Shown in pieces: positions 1-8,472 of a stretch of DNA of 64,000 nucleotides. Within the stretch, counting starts at the first letter, position 1; each line of letters begins with the position of its first letter. The translations under genes and the position numbers were made by a program. Under the pieces are notes generated by a model. It ran no database searches, was not told the origin of the DNA, and saw only the letters and a list, made by a program, of their open reading frames with translations. Source of the stretch: a virus; IMG/VR virus record IMGVR_UViG_3300027759_000006, positions 1-64,000 of that record; one strand, given 5' to 3'.

Positions 1-861
1 AACACAGGCGTTGGACATGGTACTTTAGGCTCTAACACAACAGGCTCAACCAACACAGCCGTTGGTCGTGATGCACTCCAAGCCAACACCACAGCCTCTA
101 ACAACACTGCTGTAGGTTATCAGGCGGGGTATACAGGGTCAACAAACTGCGGTAACTCAACATTAATCGGCTACCAAGCGGGTTATACACAAAACAACGG
201 AATTGTTGGAGCATCAGAAAACACTTTTGTCGGATACAAAGCTGGCTATGGGGTAACCACTGGTGTTAAAAATACCTTTATTGGCGGTGGTGTTGGTGGC
301 GGTGTGGGTGCTGGCGGCGCAGTAACTACTGGATATAACAACACCATCATTGGAACTTACACAGGCAACCAAGGCGGCTTAGACATTCGCACAGCAAACA
401 ACTACATCGTGCTGTCTGATGGGGATGGGAATCCTAGGCTAATCATAAATGGCTCTACTGGATATTTTCAAACTGGACTTGGTGCATCGTCTCCATATAA
501 CGCAACAACTGCATCAGCGGCAAATGTAAATATTTTTTCAGATGGCGCTCTTTATCGCTCCACTTCTGCATTGAAGTACAAGCAAGATATACGAGATATT
601 GAGTCTATTGACATTAATCTTTTGCGTGGTGTCCGCTATAAATCAAAATGTAAAGGCGATGACCAAACTAAAGACTATTTTGGTATTGTTGCGGATGAAG
701 TTGATGCCGCAGGAATTAAAGAATTGGTCAGCTATGGCGCAGAAGGTGAAGTTGAAGGATTCCAATACGAACGCCTGACCGTGGTATTGCTCAAAGCAAT
801 ACAGACACTCAAAGCAGAGCTTGACAGCCTCAAAGCCCAAATCAACGGAGCATCAGCATGA
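1..861 (+). CDS. tail fibre protein with C-terminal S74-type auto-processing domain (5' end outside window)
   Basis: The frame is open from base 1, so the start lies outside the window. The visible part opens with glycine/asparagine-rich repeats of the form NTAVGYQAGY, typical of beta-helical fibres and YadA-like heads. The last ~100 residues (ALKYKQDIRDI onward) resemble the Peptidase_S74 intramolecular chaperone, which folds the fibre trimer and then cleaves itself off; a Ser lies a few residues before the Lys of ALKYK, as expected for the Ser/Lys dyad. The protein ends in a coiled coil (LKAIQTLKAELDSLKAQ). The stop overlaps the next ATG. Likely role: host recognition. Confidence 0.85.
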   Translation, partial: NTGVGHGTLGSNTTGSTNTAVGRDALQANTTASNNTAVGYQAGYTGSTNCGNSTLIGYQAGYTQNNGIVGASENTFVGYKAGYGVTTGVKNTFIGGGVGGGVGAGGAVTTGYNNTIIGTYTGNQGGLDIRTANNYIVLSDGDGNPRLIINGSTGYFQTGLGASSPYNATTASAANVNIFSDGALYRSTSALKYKQDIRDIESIDINLLRGVRYKSKCKGDDQTKDYFGIVADEVDAAGIKELVSYGAEGEVEGFQYERLTVVLLKAIQTLKAELDSLKAQINGASA

Positions 862-1172
862 CCACCTTCACCACGACCATCACGGCCATGTACACCTTGC
901 AACAGCCTGATCCCAACTATGTGGTCAATGTGCTGTGGCAAGTCACGGGCGTGGACGGGGAGTACACCGCCAGCATCGGCGGCAACACCACCTTTGATTC
1001 CAATCAGGCCGAAACATTCATTCCGTATGCAGACCTGACAGAAGCCATCGTCATTGGCTGGATTCCAGAACAAGCTACGGCAAGCGCACAAGCCTGTGTG
1101 CAGGGCCAGATCGACAGCATGATCACACCGCCTGTTAGTCCACAGAACACCCCTCTTCCTTGGAGCGCATAA
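858..1172 (+). CDS. small virion-associated protein of the fibre locus
   Basis: 104 residues; ATGA overlap with the fibre gene upstream. It begins with a Thr-rich stretch (MTTFTTTITAMYTL) and has a beta-rich, trypsin-inhibitor-like composition. No catalytic motif is visible. Small proteins of this look accompany S74 fibres in aquatic phages, but I do not recognise a named function. The position between two fibre genes suggests a fibre accessory or assembly role, which is inference. Confidence 0.7.
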   Translation: MTTFTTTITAMYTLQQPDPNYVVNVLWQVTGVDGEYTASIGGNTTFDSNQAETFIPYADLTEAIVIGWIPEQATASAQACVQGQIDSMITPPVSPQNTPLPWSA

Positions 1173-1967
1173 ATGACCACGACCATCAATGCCAGCACCA
1201 CGGCTGGCTTAGTTCAAACTGCTGACACCAGCGGCGTGTTGGCGCTTCAAACTGCGGGGACTACGGCGGTTACTGTAAATGCTTCACAGAATGTGGGTGT
1301 TGGTACTGCTTCGCCTAGCTCAAGGCTGACAACCTCTGGGACAACGGGCACTGCTAACGGGCTTACGATTATTGATACAGACTACAGCAACGACACGCAT
1401 CAAATTTACGGAAACAACTCACTGCATCTTTCCGCAGGCACAGGAGGTGCGGGGGCAATTTTATTTAGAACGGCTGGCACAGAACGAGCACGTTTTAACT
1501 CCACGGGCGCACTTGTTCTTGCTGGTGGTACAACTACGGCAAATGGTATCGGCATCACCTTCCCCGCAACTCAATCAGCATCAACCAACGCAAACACTTT
1601 GGATGATTATGAAGAGGGGACTTATACCGTAACGGCATCATCTAACTCTGGTTCTATAACCTCTTACACGGCTTATGGAACTTATACAAAAATTGGCAGA
1701 CAAGTATTTTTATCGGCAAATGTGAATGTTATTACTGCTGGAACCGCTAGTGGGGCTTTAATTATTTCCATACCGTTTACAGCCCCAAACACTGCGTATC
1801 AATATTTCTATGGAGTGGGGTCTGAAACACAATTAACAGGGAATGGATACCAAGTATATATAGCTCCAAATTCTACAAATGCAGTCATGGTAACTTATGC
1901 CGGTCTTGGTATTACATACGCAAACGGCACAAGTTATGCTTTTAGCATGAACTATTTTGTATCTTAA
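1173..1967 (+). CDS. tail fibre protein
   Basis: 264 residues, starting directly after the stop of the previous gene. The N-terminal ~120 residues are Thr/Gly/Ala-rich with short fibre-type repeats (TAGTTAVTVNASQNVGVGT). The C-terminal part, from NTLDDYEEGTYT to the end, is a compact beta-domain of the kind often found at the tip of phage fibres and is a candidate receptor-binding head. Unlike its neighbours it has no S74 signature. Confidence 0.75.
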   Translation: MTTTINASTTAGLVQTADTSGVLALQTAGTTAVTVNASQNVGVGTASPSSRLTTSGTTGTANGLTIIDTDYSNDTHQIYGNNSLHLSAGTGGAGAILFRTAGTERARFNSTGALVLAGGTTTANGIGITFPATQSASTNANTLDDYEEGTYTVTASSNSGSITSYTAYGTYTKIGRQVFLSANVNVITAGTASGALIISIPFTAPNTAYQYFYGVGSETQLTGNGYQVYIAPNSTNAVMVTYAGLGITYANGTSYAFSMNYFVS

Positions 1968-1980
1968 TAAGGAAACAACA

Positions 1981-2235
1981 ATGTCACTCACCAAATCAAC
2001 CACCATCGACCAAATCACTGTCACTGAGAACGGCATCGTGCTGTACCGTGAAGCCACACGCATCATGGAAGACGGCAACGAACTGAGCCAAACCTACCAT
2101 CGTTCAAGCCTCACGCCGGGGCAAGACTTGACGGGCATCCCCGCCAATGTCGTTGCACATTGCAATGTGGCTTGGACTGCTGAAGTCATTGCGGCGTATC
2201 AAGCACAAGTGGCCGCACAACAAGCTGGAGCATAA
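1981..2235 (+). CDS. small protein of the fibre locus
   Basis: 84 residues (MSLTKSTTIDQITV). The ATG at 1981 is chosen because an AAGGA site (1969-1974) lies at proper spacing; an in-frame upstream ATG at 1957 would overlap the previous gene and lacks such a site. The middle (YREATRIMEDGNELSQTYHRSSLTPG) resembles short phage proteins encoded next to fibres. The end is Ala/Gln-rich. Function unknown. Confidence 0.7.
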   Translation: MSLTKSTTIDQITVTENGIVLYREATRIMEDGNELSQTYHRSSLTPGQDLTGIPANVVAHCNVAWTAEVIAAYQAQVAAQQAGA

Positions 2236-2237
2236 CC

Positions 2238-3455
2238 ATGTCACTGATTCTTTCTGGAACAGACGGGCTGTCGGATGTTGACGGCACTGCCGCAACCCCT
2301 GCTATCAGGGGAACGGACGCAAACACAGGCATCTTCTTCCCTGCGGCTGACACCATTGCCTTTGCTGAAGGTGGTGTAGAGGCCGCAAGGTTTGATAGCT
2401 CTGGTAACTTTGGCTTGGGTGTTACGCCTAGTGCTTGGCAAGTAAACAATCGGGCAATACAGTTGCTTGAAGGTTATGCAAGTATTTCTTCCAACAATTC
2501 CCAAGGTTGCTGTGATGTTGCTTTTAACTGTTTTAACGCAGGTTCTGCGGCTACTTCAGGTTGGAAATATACAAACACAGGAGTTGCCGTTTCTTTATTT
2601 CAACAGCAAGCGGGAGCATTTAAGTTTCTTACAGCAGCCTCTGGCACAGCAGGTAACGCCATCACCTTCACCCAAGCAATGACGCTTAATGCTTCTTCGC
2701 AGTTGTCTATTGGAACTACGAATGCTGACGGGCGTTTGTGTTTGCAAGAGACTGCTGCTGGCGCTGGTGCTACTTTCTACAGCACCGCAGGAAACTCTGG
2801 TGGTCAGATTGGAACAACCAACGAATCTGGCGCTAATAACGGCGTTGAAATTAATGCTTATCGCGGTAGTGGCAAGATTATTTTTAAGACAAACAATGCG
2901 GAAGTCGGCAGATTTGATAGCTCCGGTAACTTGCTGGTGGGGGCAACTGCAACTGCCGCATATTTTGACGGAAAAGTTAATTCTTATTCGGCATCATCTG
3001 TTCCTTCTTTTGCGGGTAAACAAGGTGCTGCAACTGCCGCTGTTAATGTTGCATGGAATGCCGCAACATCTGGGGATAATATTTTTGAGTATTTTGTAAC
3101 TGAAGCAAGCCCAACAGTACGAGGCGGTATTAATTACAACCGAGCAGCAGGTCTTGTTGTTTACGCCACAACTTCTGATTATCGAGCTAAAGAAATTAGC
3201 GGCCCTGTTGTTAATAGTGGTGTATTGATTGATTCAGTACCTGTTTACATGGGCACAATGAAAGGCGCAACACAAGAGCGCCCAATGTTCATTGCTCACG
3301 AAACCCCAGCTTACGCACACTCTGGCGAAAAAGATGCTGTTGATAAAGATGGCAATCCTGTTTATCAGCAAATGGATACATCGGCACTTGTACCTATTTT
3401 GTGGGCTGAAATTCAATCCCTTCGTAAACGCCTTGCGGCACTGGAGTCAGCATGA
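2238..3455 (+). CDS. tail fibre protein with S74-like C-terminus
   Basis: 405 residues. The N-terminus (SGTDGLSDVDGTAATPAI) and repeated phrases such as GRFDSSGNLLVG are characteristic of phage fibres. The C-terminus has the S74 layout: a Ser/Lys-containing turn (SDYRAKEI), a strand-rich core, and a final helix (LWAEIQSLRKRLAALES) that probably trimerises. It is the second S74-type fibre in the locus, so the virion may carry more than one fibre or alternative receptor-binding proteins. ATGA overlap with the next gene. Confidence 0.8.
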   Translation: MSLILSGTDGLSDVDGTAATPAIRGTDANTGIFFPAADTIAFAEGGVEAARFDSSGNFGLGVTPSAWQVNNRAIQLLEGYASISSNNSQGCCDVAFNCFNAGSAATSGWKYTNTGVAVSLFQQQAGAFKFLTAASGTAGNAITFTQAMTLNASSQLSIGTTNADGRLCLQETAAGAGATFYSTAGNSGGQIGTTNESGANNGVEINAYRGSGKIIFKTNNAEVGRFDSSGNLLVGATATAAYFDGKVNSYSASSVPSFAGKQGAATAAVNVAWNAATSGDNIFEYFVTEASPTVRGGINYNRAAGLVVYATTSDYRAKEISGPVVNSGVLIDSVPVYMGTMKGATQERPMFIAHETPAYAHSGEKDAVDKDGNPVYQQMDTSALVPILWAEIQSLRKRLAALESA

Positions 3456-3613
3456 TTAAACTGGAACTGCCAATTGACGCTGTAAACATGATCCTTGGGG
3501 CTTTGGGGGAACTCCCAGCCAAGACCAATGCAATGGCGCTGATGTTGCTCATCAAAGAGCAGGCCGACCCCCAAGTGCCTCCTGAGACTGTGGAGCAGCC
3601 ATTGACCCAGTAA
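3452..3613 (+). CDS. small hypothetical protein
   Basis: 53 residues (MIKLELPIDAVNMIL...EQPLTQ), found by following the ATGA overlap with the fibre gene. The sequence forms one long amphipathic helix with an acidic, proline-containing tail. Its 3' end overlaps the open frame of the next coding region, which has no ATG of its own there (see the next entry). Function unknown; it may be translationally coupled to the downstream gene. Confidence 0.65.
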   Translation: MIKLELPIDAVNMILGALGELPAKTNAMALMLLIKEQADPQVPPETVEQPLTQ

Positions 3614-4170
3614 CGGCCTTTGCCCTGTGCAAAGGGGCATATGAAGGAATCAAGGGCTGCATCAGCGTTTACCAAGACCTGAAAAAGACAGGCAACGATC
3701 TGACAAAGATCACGGGTGAAGTTGGTACAGCCCTTTCAAGTTTCTTCAAGGGCCACGCAGAATTGGAGGCCAGCCATGAGAAGGCCGAGGCCCAGCGGGA
3801 AGACAACCAGAAAAAGGGGATTAAAGACAACCTTGCCACACAAGCCATAGACAATGTGATGTATCTGCGGCAGACCAAGCAGTTTTACGCCGATCTTGAG
3901 AAAATGGTGCGCTGGGAGATGGGAATGCCTGATATGTGGCGTGACATCGTAGAAGAGTACCAGCGGCTCTTAGACCAGAAATCGGAACAGGCGGCCCTGG
4001 AACTGTACCAAAAGCGGGTGAAAGCATGGCGGCGACAAAGGTTAAAAAATCAGATACTGGACAGGGTGCTGGAAACGCTGGTGGTGGTTTTCGTAATCGG
4101 ATACCTGATATGCCTAATGTGGATAATCAGTCTTCATCATCGGGGTCGTTTGGATACCTTTTTGTCCTGA
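3601..4170 (+). CDS. coiled-coil protein with C-terminal membrane segment; non-ATG start
   Basis: The frame is open from 3586, and its upstream part (DPVTAFALCKGAYEGIKG) looks clearly coding, but no ATG, GTG or usable TTG occurs until 3763. I place the start at ATT 3601, which has GGAG at 3592-3595. An alternative is a -1 frameshift out of the small gene ending at 3613. The product (~189 residues) is helical and charged, with one membrane segment near the C-terminus (VLETLVVVFVIGYLICLMW). The position before the holin and lysozyme suggests a lysis or membrane role. Confidence 0.6.
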   Translation: MDPVTAFALCKGAYEGIKGCISVYQDLKKTGNDLTKITGEVGTALSSFFKGHAELEASHEKAEAQREDNQKKGIKDNLATQAIDNVMYLRQTKQFYADLEKMVRWEMGMPDMWRDIVEEYQRLLDQKSEQAALELYQKRVKAWRRQRLKNQILDRVLETLVVVFVIGYLICLMWIISLHHRGRLDTFLS

Positions 4171-4352
4171 CACTGTTTGCACTGGTCTTTGTGCTGATGA
4201 TCCCTTTGGTGGGGATGCTATATGTAGATACCATGGTTGTGAAACGGGAGGCCCGAGCGCAAATGGAAAAAACCGAAAAACTGCGAAAGCAGATTGAAGA
4301 CGAAAGAAAAAAAGATGACGGAAAAACTGGAAGCCAAGTCGGCCCTCATTGA
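4026..4352 (+). CDS. single-pass membrane protein, overlapping the previous gene by 145 bp
   Basis: 108 residues in a different frame from the preceding gene. The N-terminal 42 residues are polar and Gly/Ser-rich, residues 43-67 form a membrane helix (FVLTLFALVFVLMIPLVG), and the rest is a charged coiled coil. The shape is like an inner-membrane spanin subunit, and the overlap with a neighbouring frame recalls Rz/Rz1 pairs, but no lipobox is visible, so this is only a suggestion. It sits in the lysis block. Confidence 0.65.
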   Translation: MAATKVKKSDTGQGAGNAGGGFRNRIPDMPNVDNQSSSSGSFGYLFVLTLFALVFVLMIPLVGMLYVDTMVVKREARAQMEKTEKLRKQIEDERKKDDGKTGSQVGPH

Positions 4353-4644
4353 AAAGGTGGCGTTTGCCCTGCTGCCAATCCTGTTCACTTGCGTGGTCTA
4401 CCTGATGAACGCCTTGTCCACTTTGTCGCATGAAGTGACCATTCTGAACAACAAGATCAGCTTGGTGGTGACCTCAGACAACAAGCAGGCCAGCAACACT
4501 GGGGCAGAGCTTGCCCGTGAGAAGCTGCGCCAAGACTTGGAAAAAGAAGTGCAAAAGAACCGGGATGACATTCAAGTCAACCGGATGCACATCGCCATTC
4601 TTGAAGAAAAAATTGGTGTCACTCAACGCATAAAAGGAAAATAA
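4315..4644 (+). CDS. small membrane protein with coiled coil (lysis block)
   Basis: 109 residues from ATG 4315; a TTG at 4294 is a weaker alternative. After a short charged N-terminus there is one membrane segment (FALLPILFTCVVYLMNAL), followed by a long charged helix (AREKLRQDLEKEVQKN) to the C-terminus. This is the third consecutive small membrane protein before the holin-like gene. Candidate spanin or holin regulator; not identified. Confidence 0.65.
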   Translation: MTEKLEAKSALIEKVAFALLPILFTCVVYLMNALSTLSHEVTILNNKISLVVTSDNKQASNTGAELAREKLRQDLEKEVQKNRDDIQVNRMHIAILEEKIGVTQRIKGK

Positions 4645-5147
4645 TGCTCACTCTGTTCTCATCCCTCATCAGCTTTCTCATGGGCGGCTTGCCCAAGATT
4701 CTGGAATTCTTCCAAGACCGGGCCGACAAGAAGCATGAAATTGCCCTTGCCGCCATGCAGACCGAGCGGGAACTGGCGCTCAAGAAAGCTGGCCTGGAAG
4801 CGCAAGAGCGTATTGAACACATCCAGACTGAGCAGATTCAGATCAACGCAGAAGTAACCAACGCCCAGACTGCCATGCAGGAGCGCCAAGCTCTGTATGC
4901 ACACGACATAGCCTTGGGCCAAGGGGCCAGCACCTGGGTCATCAATATGCGTGCGGCAACCCGCAGCGTCATTACCTACGGCATGTTTGCCATGTTTATG
5001 TTCGTGGAAATCTTTGGCTTCTATTACGCATGGCACACAAACGTGGAATTCACCGTGGCGCTGGACAACCTGTGGGACGATGAAACTCAGATCATCTGGG
5101 CGTGTATCGTGAGCTTCTGGTTTGGCGGTCAGGCGTTTAAGAAATGA
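4644..5147 (+). CDS. holin-like protein, three-TM type
   Basis: 167 residues. There is an N-terminal hydrophobic helix (LFSSLISFLMGGL), a long charged helical middle (DKKHEIALAAMQTERELAL), then two membrane helices after NMRAATRSVITYG. This layout resembles the three-TM holin family first described in gene transfer agents (GTA_holin_3TM). It precedes the lysozyme with an ATGA overlap, the classic holin-endolysin order. Likely role: forming the inner-membrane lesion that lets lysozyme reach the cell wall. The family call is from memory. Confidence 0.7.
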   Translation: MLTLFSSLISFLMGGLPKILEFFQDRADKKHEIALAAMQTERELALKKAGLEAQERIEHIQTEQIQINAEVTNAQTAMQERQALYAHDIALGQGASTWVINMRAATRSVITYGMFAMFMFVEIFGFYYAWHTNVEFTVALDNLWDDETQIIWACIVSFWFGGQAFKK

Positions 5148-5620
5148 ATCTCAGCCCAGAGGCCATCAAGGTCATCTGCCACCATGAGGGCATTCGGTTT
5201 AAACCATACCGCTGCCCAGCACAGCTTTGGACAATAGGAGTTGGACATGTACTTTACCCAGATCAAGGCAAGCTACCAATGGATCAAAGAGGCGCTTACC
5301 CGCTTCGCTCAGAAGATAACCGGGTTTTTTCAAAGGATGAAGTAGATGGGATTCTCAGAAGCGATCTTGCAAGGTTTGAGCGTGGAGTGGCTCAGTTCTG
5401 CCCCGTTCCCCTTACACAAGGTATGTATGATAGCCTTGTTAGCTTTAGTTTTAATGTCGGTCTTGGAACACTCCAGCGTTCAACGCTTCGTCAAAAGCTG
5501 CTTCGGGGCGATAAAGCGGGTGCTGCGGAAGAACTATTGAAGTATTGCATGGCTGGTGGGAAAATACTCAAAGGGCTGCAAAATCGGCGTATCGATGAAC
5601 GAGCCATGTTCTTGTCATAA
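5144..5620 (+). CDS. endolysin, GH24 (T4-type) lysozyme
   Basis: 158 residues, full length for a single-domain phage lysozyme. The active site follows E-x8-(D/C)-x5-T: E15 (HHEGIRFKPY), C24 and T30 (LWTIGVGH). Cys replaces the usual Asp, a variant known in other phage endolysins. The later conserved helix pair (QGMYDSLVSFSFNVG) is present. No signal peptide is seen, so export probably depends on the adjacent holin. It hydrolyses peptidoglycan between MurNAc and GlcNAc. Confidence 0.93.
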   Translation: MNLSPEAIKVICHHEGIRFKPYRCPAQLWTIGVGHVLYPDQGKLPMDQRGAYPLRSEDNRVFSKDEVDGILRSDLARFERGVAQFCPVPLTQGMYDSLVSFSFNVGLGTLQRSTLRQKLLRGDKAGAAEELLKYCMAGGKILKGLQNRRIDERAMFLS

Positions 5621-5628
5621 GGTAGACC

Positions 5629-7755
5629 ATGCCACTCAAAAAAATTCAACTCAAGCCCGGTGTAAACAGAGAAAACACACGCTACACCAGTGAGAATGGG
5701 TGGTATGACTGCGACAAGATTCGCTTTCGCCAGGGTACGCCAGAGAAGATTGGTGGCTGGCAACAAATCTCTGCAACTACATTTCTTGGGTTTTGCCGCT
5801 CTCTGTGGGCCTGGGTGACTCTGGGCAATTTAAACCTGCTGGGTGTTGGCACAAACCTGAAGTTCTACATTGAGCGGGGCGGTGTTTATAACGACATCAC
5901 CCCAATCCGTGAAACGGTAACCCTGACCAACCCGTTTACAGCAACAAATGGCTCCACCACCATTGCGGTGGCTGACACAGCCCACGGGTGCATTACGGGT
6001 GACTACGTCACCTACAGTGGCGCAGGTATAACCAGCCTTGGCGGGACTATCACAGCCGCAGTCCTAAAGGGTGAGTTCCAGGTTACGGTCATTGACATAA
6101 ACAACTACACCATCACTGCATCAGTTGCGGCCAATGCCACAGATGCGGCTGGCTCTCCCGGTGGCGGTACAGTCGTTACCCAGTACCAGATCAACACTGG
6201 GCCTTCATTCACCGTTCCGCTGACAGGCTGGGGCACTGGGCCTTGGGGCTATGGGACATGGGGTAACGGCCAAGTACAGACCGATGCTATGCGGTTGTGG
6301 AGTCAAGTTAACTTTGGTCAGGACTTAATATTTGGCCCACGGGTTGGGGCTATTTATTATTGGAACGCCAACCTTGGCGTGGCGGCTTCAGAGTTCACAG
6401 TGACCATCGCAAACCCTGCGGTTGTAACTTTTGCCTCTTTGAGCGGAATTCCCAATGGAACAGCAATCCAACTCACCACTACGGGTGCTTTGCCAACTGG
6501 CTTGGCTGTGGGCACGGTCTACTATGTGGCTGGCTCCTCTGGGGCAACCTGTAATCTGACCGCCACCTTTGGCGGTGTAAACATTATCACCACCGGGACA
6601 CAGTCTGGCACTCATTCTGTCTCTCCACGGGGCATAAACATCGTCAGTTTGGCAAGCGCTTCTGCTTGCCCAATCATCCAAAACTACATTACGGTGTCTG
6701 ATACAAGCCGGTTCGTGTTTGCTTTTGGAACCAACGATTACGGCTCAACCACCCAAGACCCCATGCTGATCCGCTGGTCTGATCAAGAGTCTGTGGTGAA
6801 CTGGACACCTGCTGCCACCAATCAGGCGGGTAGCCTTCGCCTGTCACATGGCTCTGAGATCATTACAGCCATGCAGGCCCGTCAAGAGGTGCTGGTCTGG
6901 ACGGACTCATCCTTGTATTCCCTGCAATATGTTGGTGCGCCCGTTGTGTGGGGTTCTCAGCTTGTGGGCGACAACGTTTCCATAGCATCTGAAAACTCAG
7001 TGGCATATGCCAACGGCGTGGCCTACTGGATGGGCGTGGACAAGTTCTACAAGTACCAGGGAACAACCCAGACTCTGAACTGTGACCTGTGGCAGTATGT
7101 CTTCCAAGACATCAACAAGCAGCAGTTTGATCAAGTGTTTGCCGGGACAAATGAAGGCTTCAATGAAATCTGGTGGTTCTACTGCTCTGGCACAAGCACC
7201 ACGGTGGACAGCTATGTAATCTTCAACTACGCAGAAAACCAAGGCCAGGGGTGCTGGTATTACGGCTCTTTGGCCCGTACAGCATGGCTGGATTCTGGCT
7301 TGAGGGACTACCCCCTTGCCGCCACCTATGAGAAAAATCTGGTTGACCATGAGGTTGGTGTGGATGACAACACCACAGGAACGGCTGTGGCAATGGAGTC
7401 CTTCATTACCTCCGCAGAGTTTGATGTGGAAGACGGGGACAAGTTTGGCTTTATCTGGCGTGTGTTGCCTGATGTGAAGTTTGTTGGATCAACCGCAGCA
7501 AACCCACAGATTACGATGTATCTCAAGCCCATGCAGAACTCAGGCTCTGGGTACAACGTACCTCCATCTCTGGCCGGGTCAGACAACGCCACTGTCACTC
7601 GCACGGCAACAGTTCCAATTGAAGAGTTTACAGGTCAGGTGTACATCAGGGTTCGTGGCCGTCAGATAGCCATGGAGTACCGATCAACTACGCTTGGGGT
7701 TCAGTGGCAAGCTGGCTCACCCCGTATCGACATTCGCCAGGACGGCAGACGATGA
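5629..7755 (+). CDS. large virion structural protein (tail/hub type)
   Basis: 708 residues. The N-terminus (MPLKKIQLKPGVNRENTRYT...NGWYDCDKIRFR) starts like the stabilisation and tail-hub proteins of P22-type podoviruses; the rest is beta-rich with many aromatic-glycine turns (GWGTGPWGYGTWG) and Thr-rich strands. Residues ~220-260 and ~380-500 (FGTNDYGSTTQDPMLIRWSDQE, MGVDKFYKYQG) resemble a propeller-like fold. The next virion gene overlaps by ATGA. Likely part of the short tail; the exact role is not certain. Confidence 0.75.
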   Translation: MPLKKIQLKPGVNRENTRYTSENGWYDCDKIRFRQGTPEKIGGWQQISATTFLGFCRSLWAWVTLGNLNLLGVGTNLKFYIERGGVYNDITPIRETVTLTNPFTATNGSTTIAVADTAHGCITGDYVTYSGAGITSLGGTITAAVLKGEFQVTVIDINNYTITASVAANATDAAGSPGGGTVVTQYQINTGPSFTVPLTGWGTGPWGYGTWGNGQVQTDAMRLWSQVNFGQDLIFGPRVGAIYYWNANLGVAASEFTVTIANPAVVTFASLSGIPNGTAIQLTTTGALPTGLAVGTVYYVAGSSGATCNLTATFGGVNIITTGTQSGTHSVSPRGINIVSLASASACPIIQNYITVSDTSRFVFAFGTNDYGSTTQDPMLIRWSDQESVVNWTPAATNQAGSLRLSHGSEIITAMQARQEVLVWTDSSLYSLQYVGAPVVWGSQLVGDNVSIASENSVAYANGVAYWMGVDKFYKYQGTTQTLNCDLWQYVFQDINKQQFDQVFAGTNEGFNEIWWFYCSGTSTTVDSYVIFNYAENQGQGCWYYGSLARTAWLDSGLRDYPLAATYEKNLVDHEVGVDDNTTGTAVAMESFITSAEFDVEDGDKFGFIWRVLPDVKFVGSTAANPQITMYLKPMQNSGSGYNVPPSLAGSDNATVTRTATVPIEEFTGQVYIRVRGRQIAMEYRSTTLGVQWQAGSPRIDIRQDGRR

Positions 7756-8075
7756 CTGACATTCGCAAGTTTGTAGCGCCTGCGCTATCAACTGTACCGC
7801 TTGCGTATGAGAAGCTGAACGAAGATTTGTTCCGCAACATGTTGCGCCTGTACTTTAACCAGATTGATGGCGCGGCTCAGCAATTGATCACAAATAACAA
7901 CCTGCTATATTCTGTTTACACAGTGGCTACGCTGCCCAGTGCAGCTACCAGCGGCACGGGCGCTAGGACATTTGTGTCTGATGCCTTAGCTCCAGTGTTT
8001 GGAGCAACCGTGGCAACCGGCGGGGCAATAGCCACCCCTGTGTATTCAGACGGCACGAATTGGAAGGTGGGCTGA
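7752..8075 (+). CDS. small structural protein
   Basis: 107 residues from ATG 7752, which overlaps the previous stop. The first half is helical (LRLYFNQIDGAAQQLI). The second half (GARTFVSDALAPVFGATVATGG...YSDGTNWKVG) matches a short beta-module repeatedly found in phage fibre and neck proteins. It is probably virion-associated. Confidence 0.7.
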   Translation: MTDIRKFVAPALSTVPLAYEKLNEDLFRNMLRLYFNQIDGAAQQLITNNNLLYSVYTVATLPSAATSGTGARTFVSDALAPVFGATVATGGAIATPVYSDGTNWKVG

Positions 8076-8076
8076 C

Positions 8077-8472
8077 ATGGAGCAAATGACCGTCAAAGAA
8101 ATCCTTGCCATTGATCTGGCAAAGAACTACAAAGATGAAAATGCCACCGTGGATGAATACTATGACGGGTTGCAGAATGTGCTTAAACAAGACAAAACGC
8201 TTGAGCAAGTCGGCAATACGTTGTATATACAGAAACAAGTTGCCCCAGACGTAATGGAATTTCATTGTGCAAATGCTGACTCAAAGGCCAACTTTATCAA
8301 GAACGGCGCAGAGTATTTGCAGAAACTCCAAAATCAAAATTACAAAAAAGCCTACACCACCTATGATGACCCACGGTGTGAAGATTTTTTAAAAGGCTTT
8401 GGTTTTCCCTATGAGATACAAAAAATAGATCAAGGGAAAAATGCAACATATAAAGCGGAAGTGAGCTTGTAA
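8077..8472 (+). CDS. hypothetical protein, possibly acetyltransferase-like
   Basis: 131 residues. The core (DVMEFHCANADSKANFIKNGAEYLQKLQNQNYKKAYTTYDD) has the strand-helix rhythm of GNAT-like small proteins found beside internal virion genes in aquatic podoviruses, but I cannot see a clear acetyl-CoA-binding loop. The stop overlaps the next start by 1 bp. Function unproven. Confidence 0.65.
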   Translation: MEQMTVKEILAIDLAKNYKDENATVDEYYDGLQNVLKQDKTLEQVGNTLYIQKQVAPDVMEFHCANADSKANFIKNGAEYLQKLQNQNYKKAYTTYDDPRCEDFLKGFGFPYEIQKIDQGKNATYKAEVSL

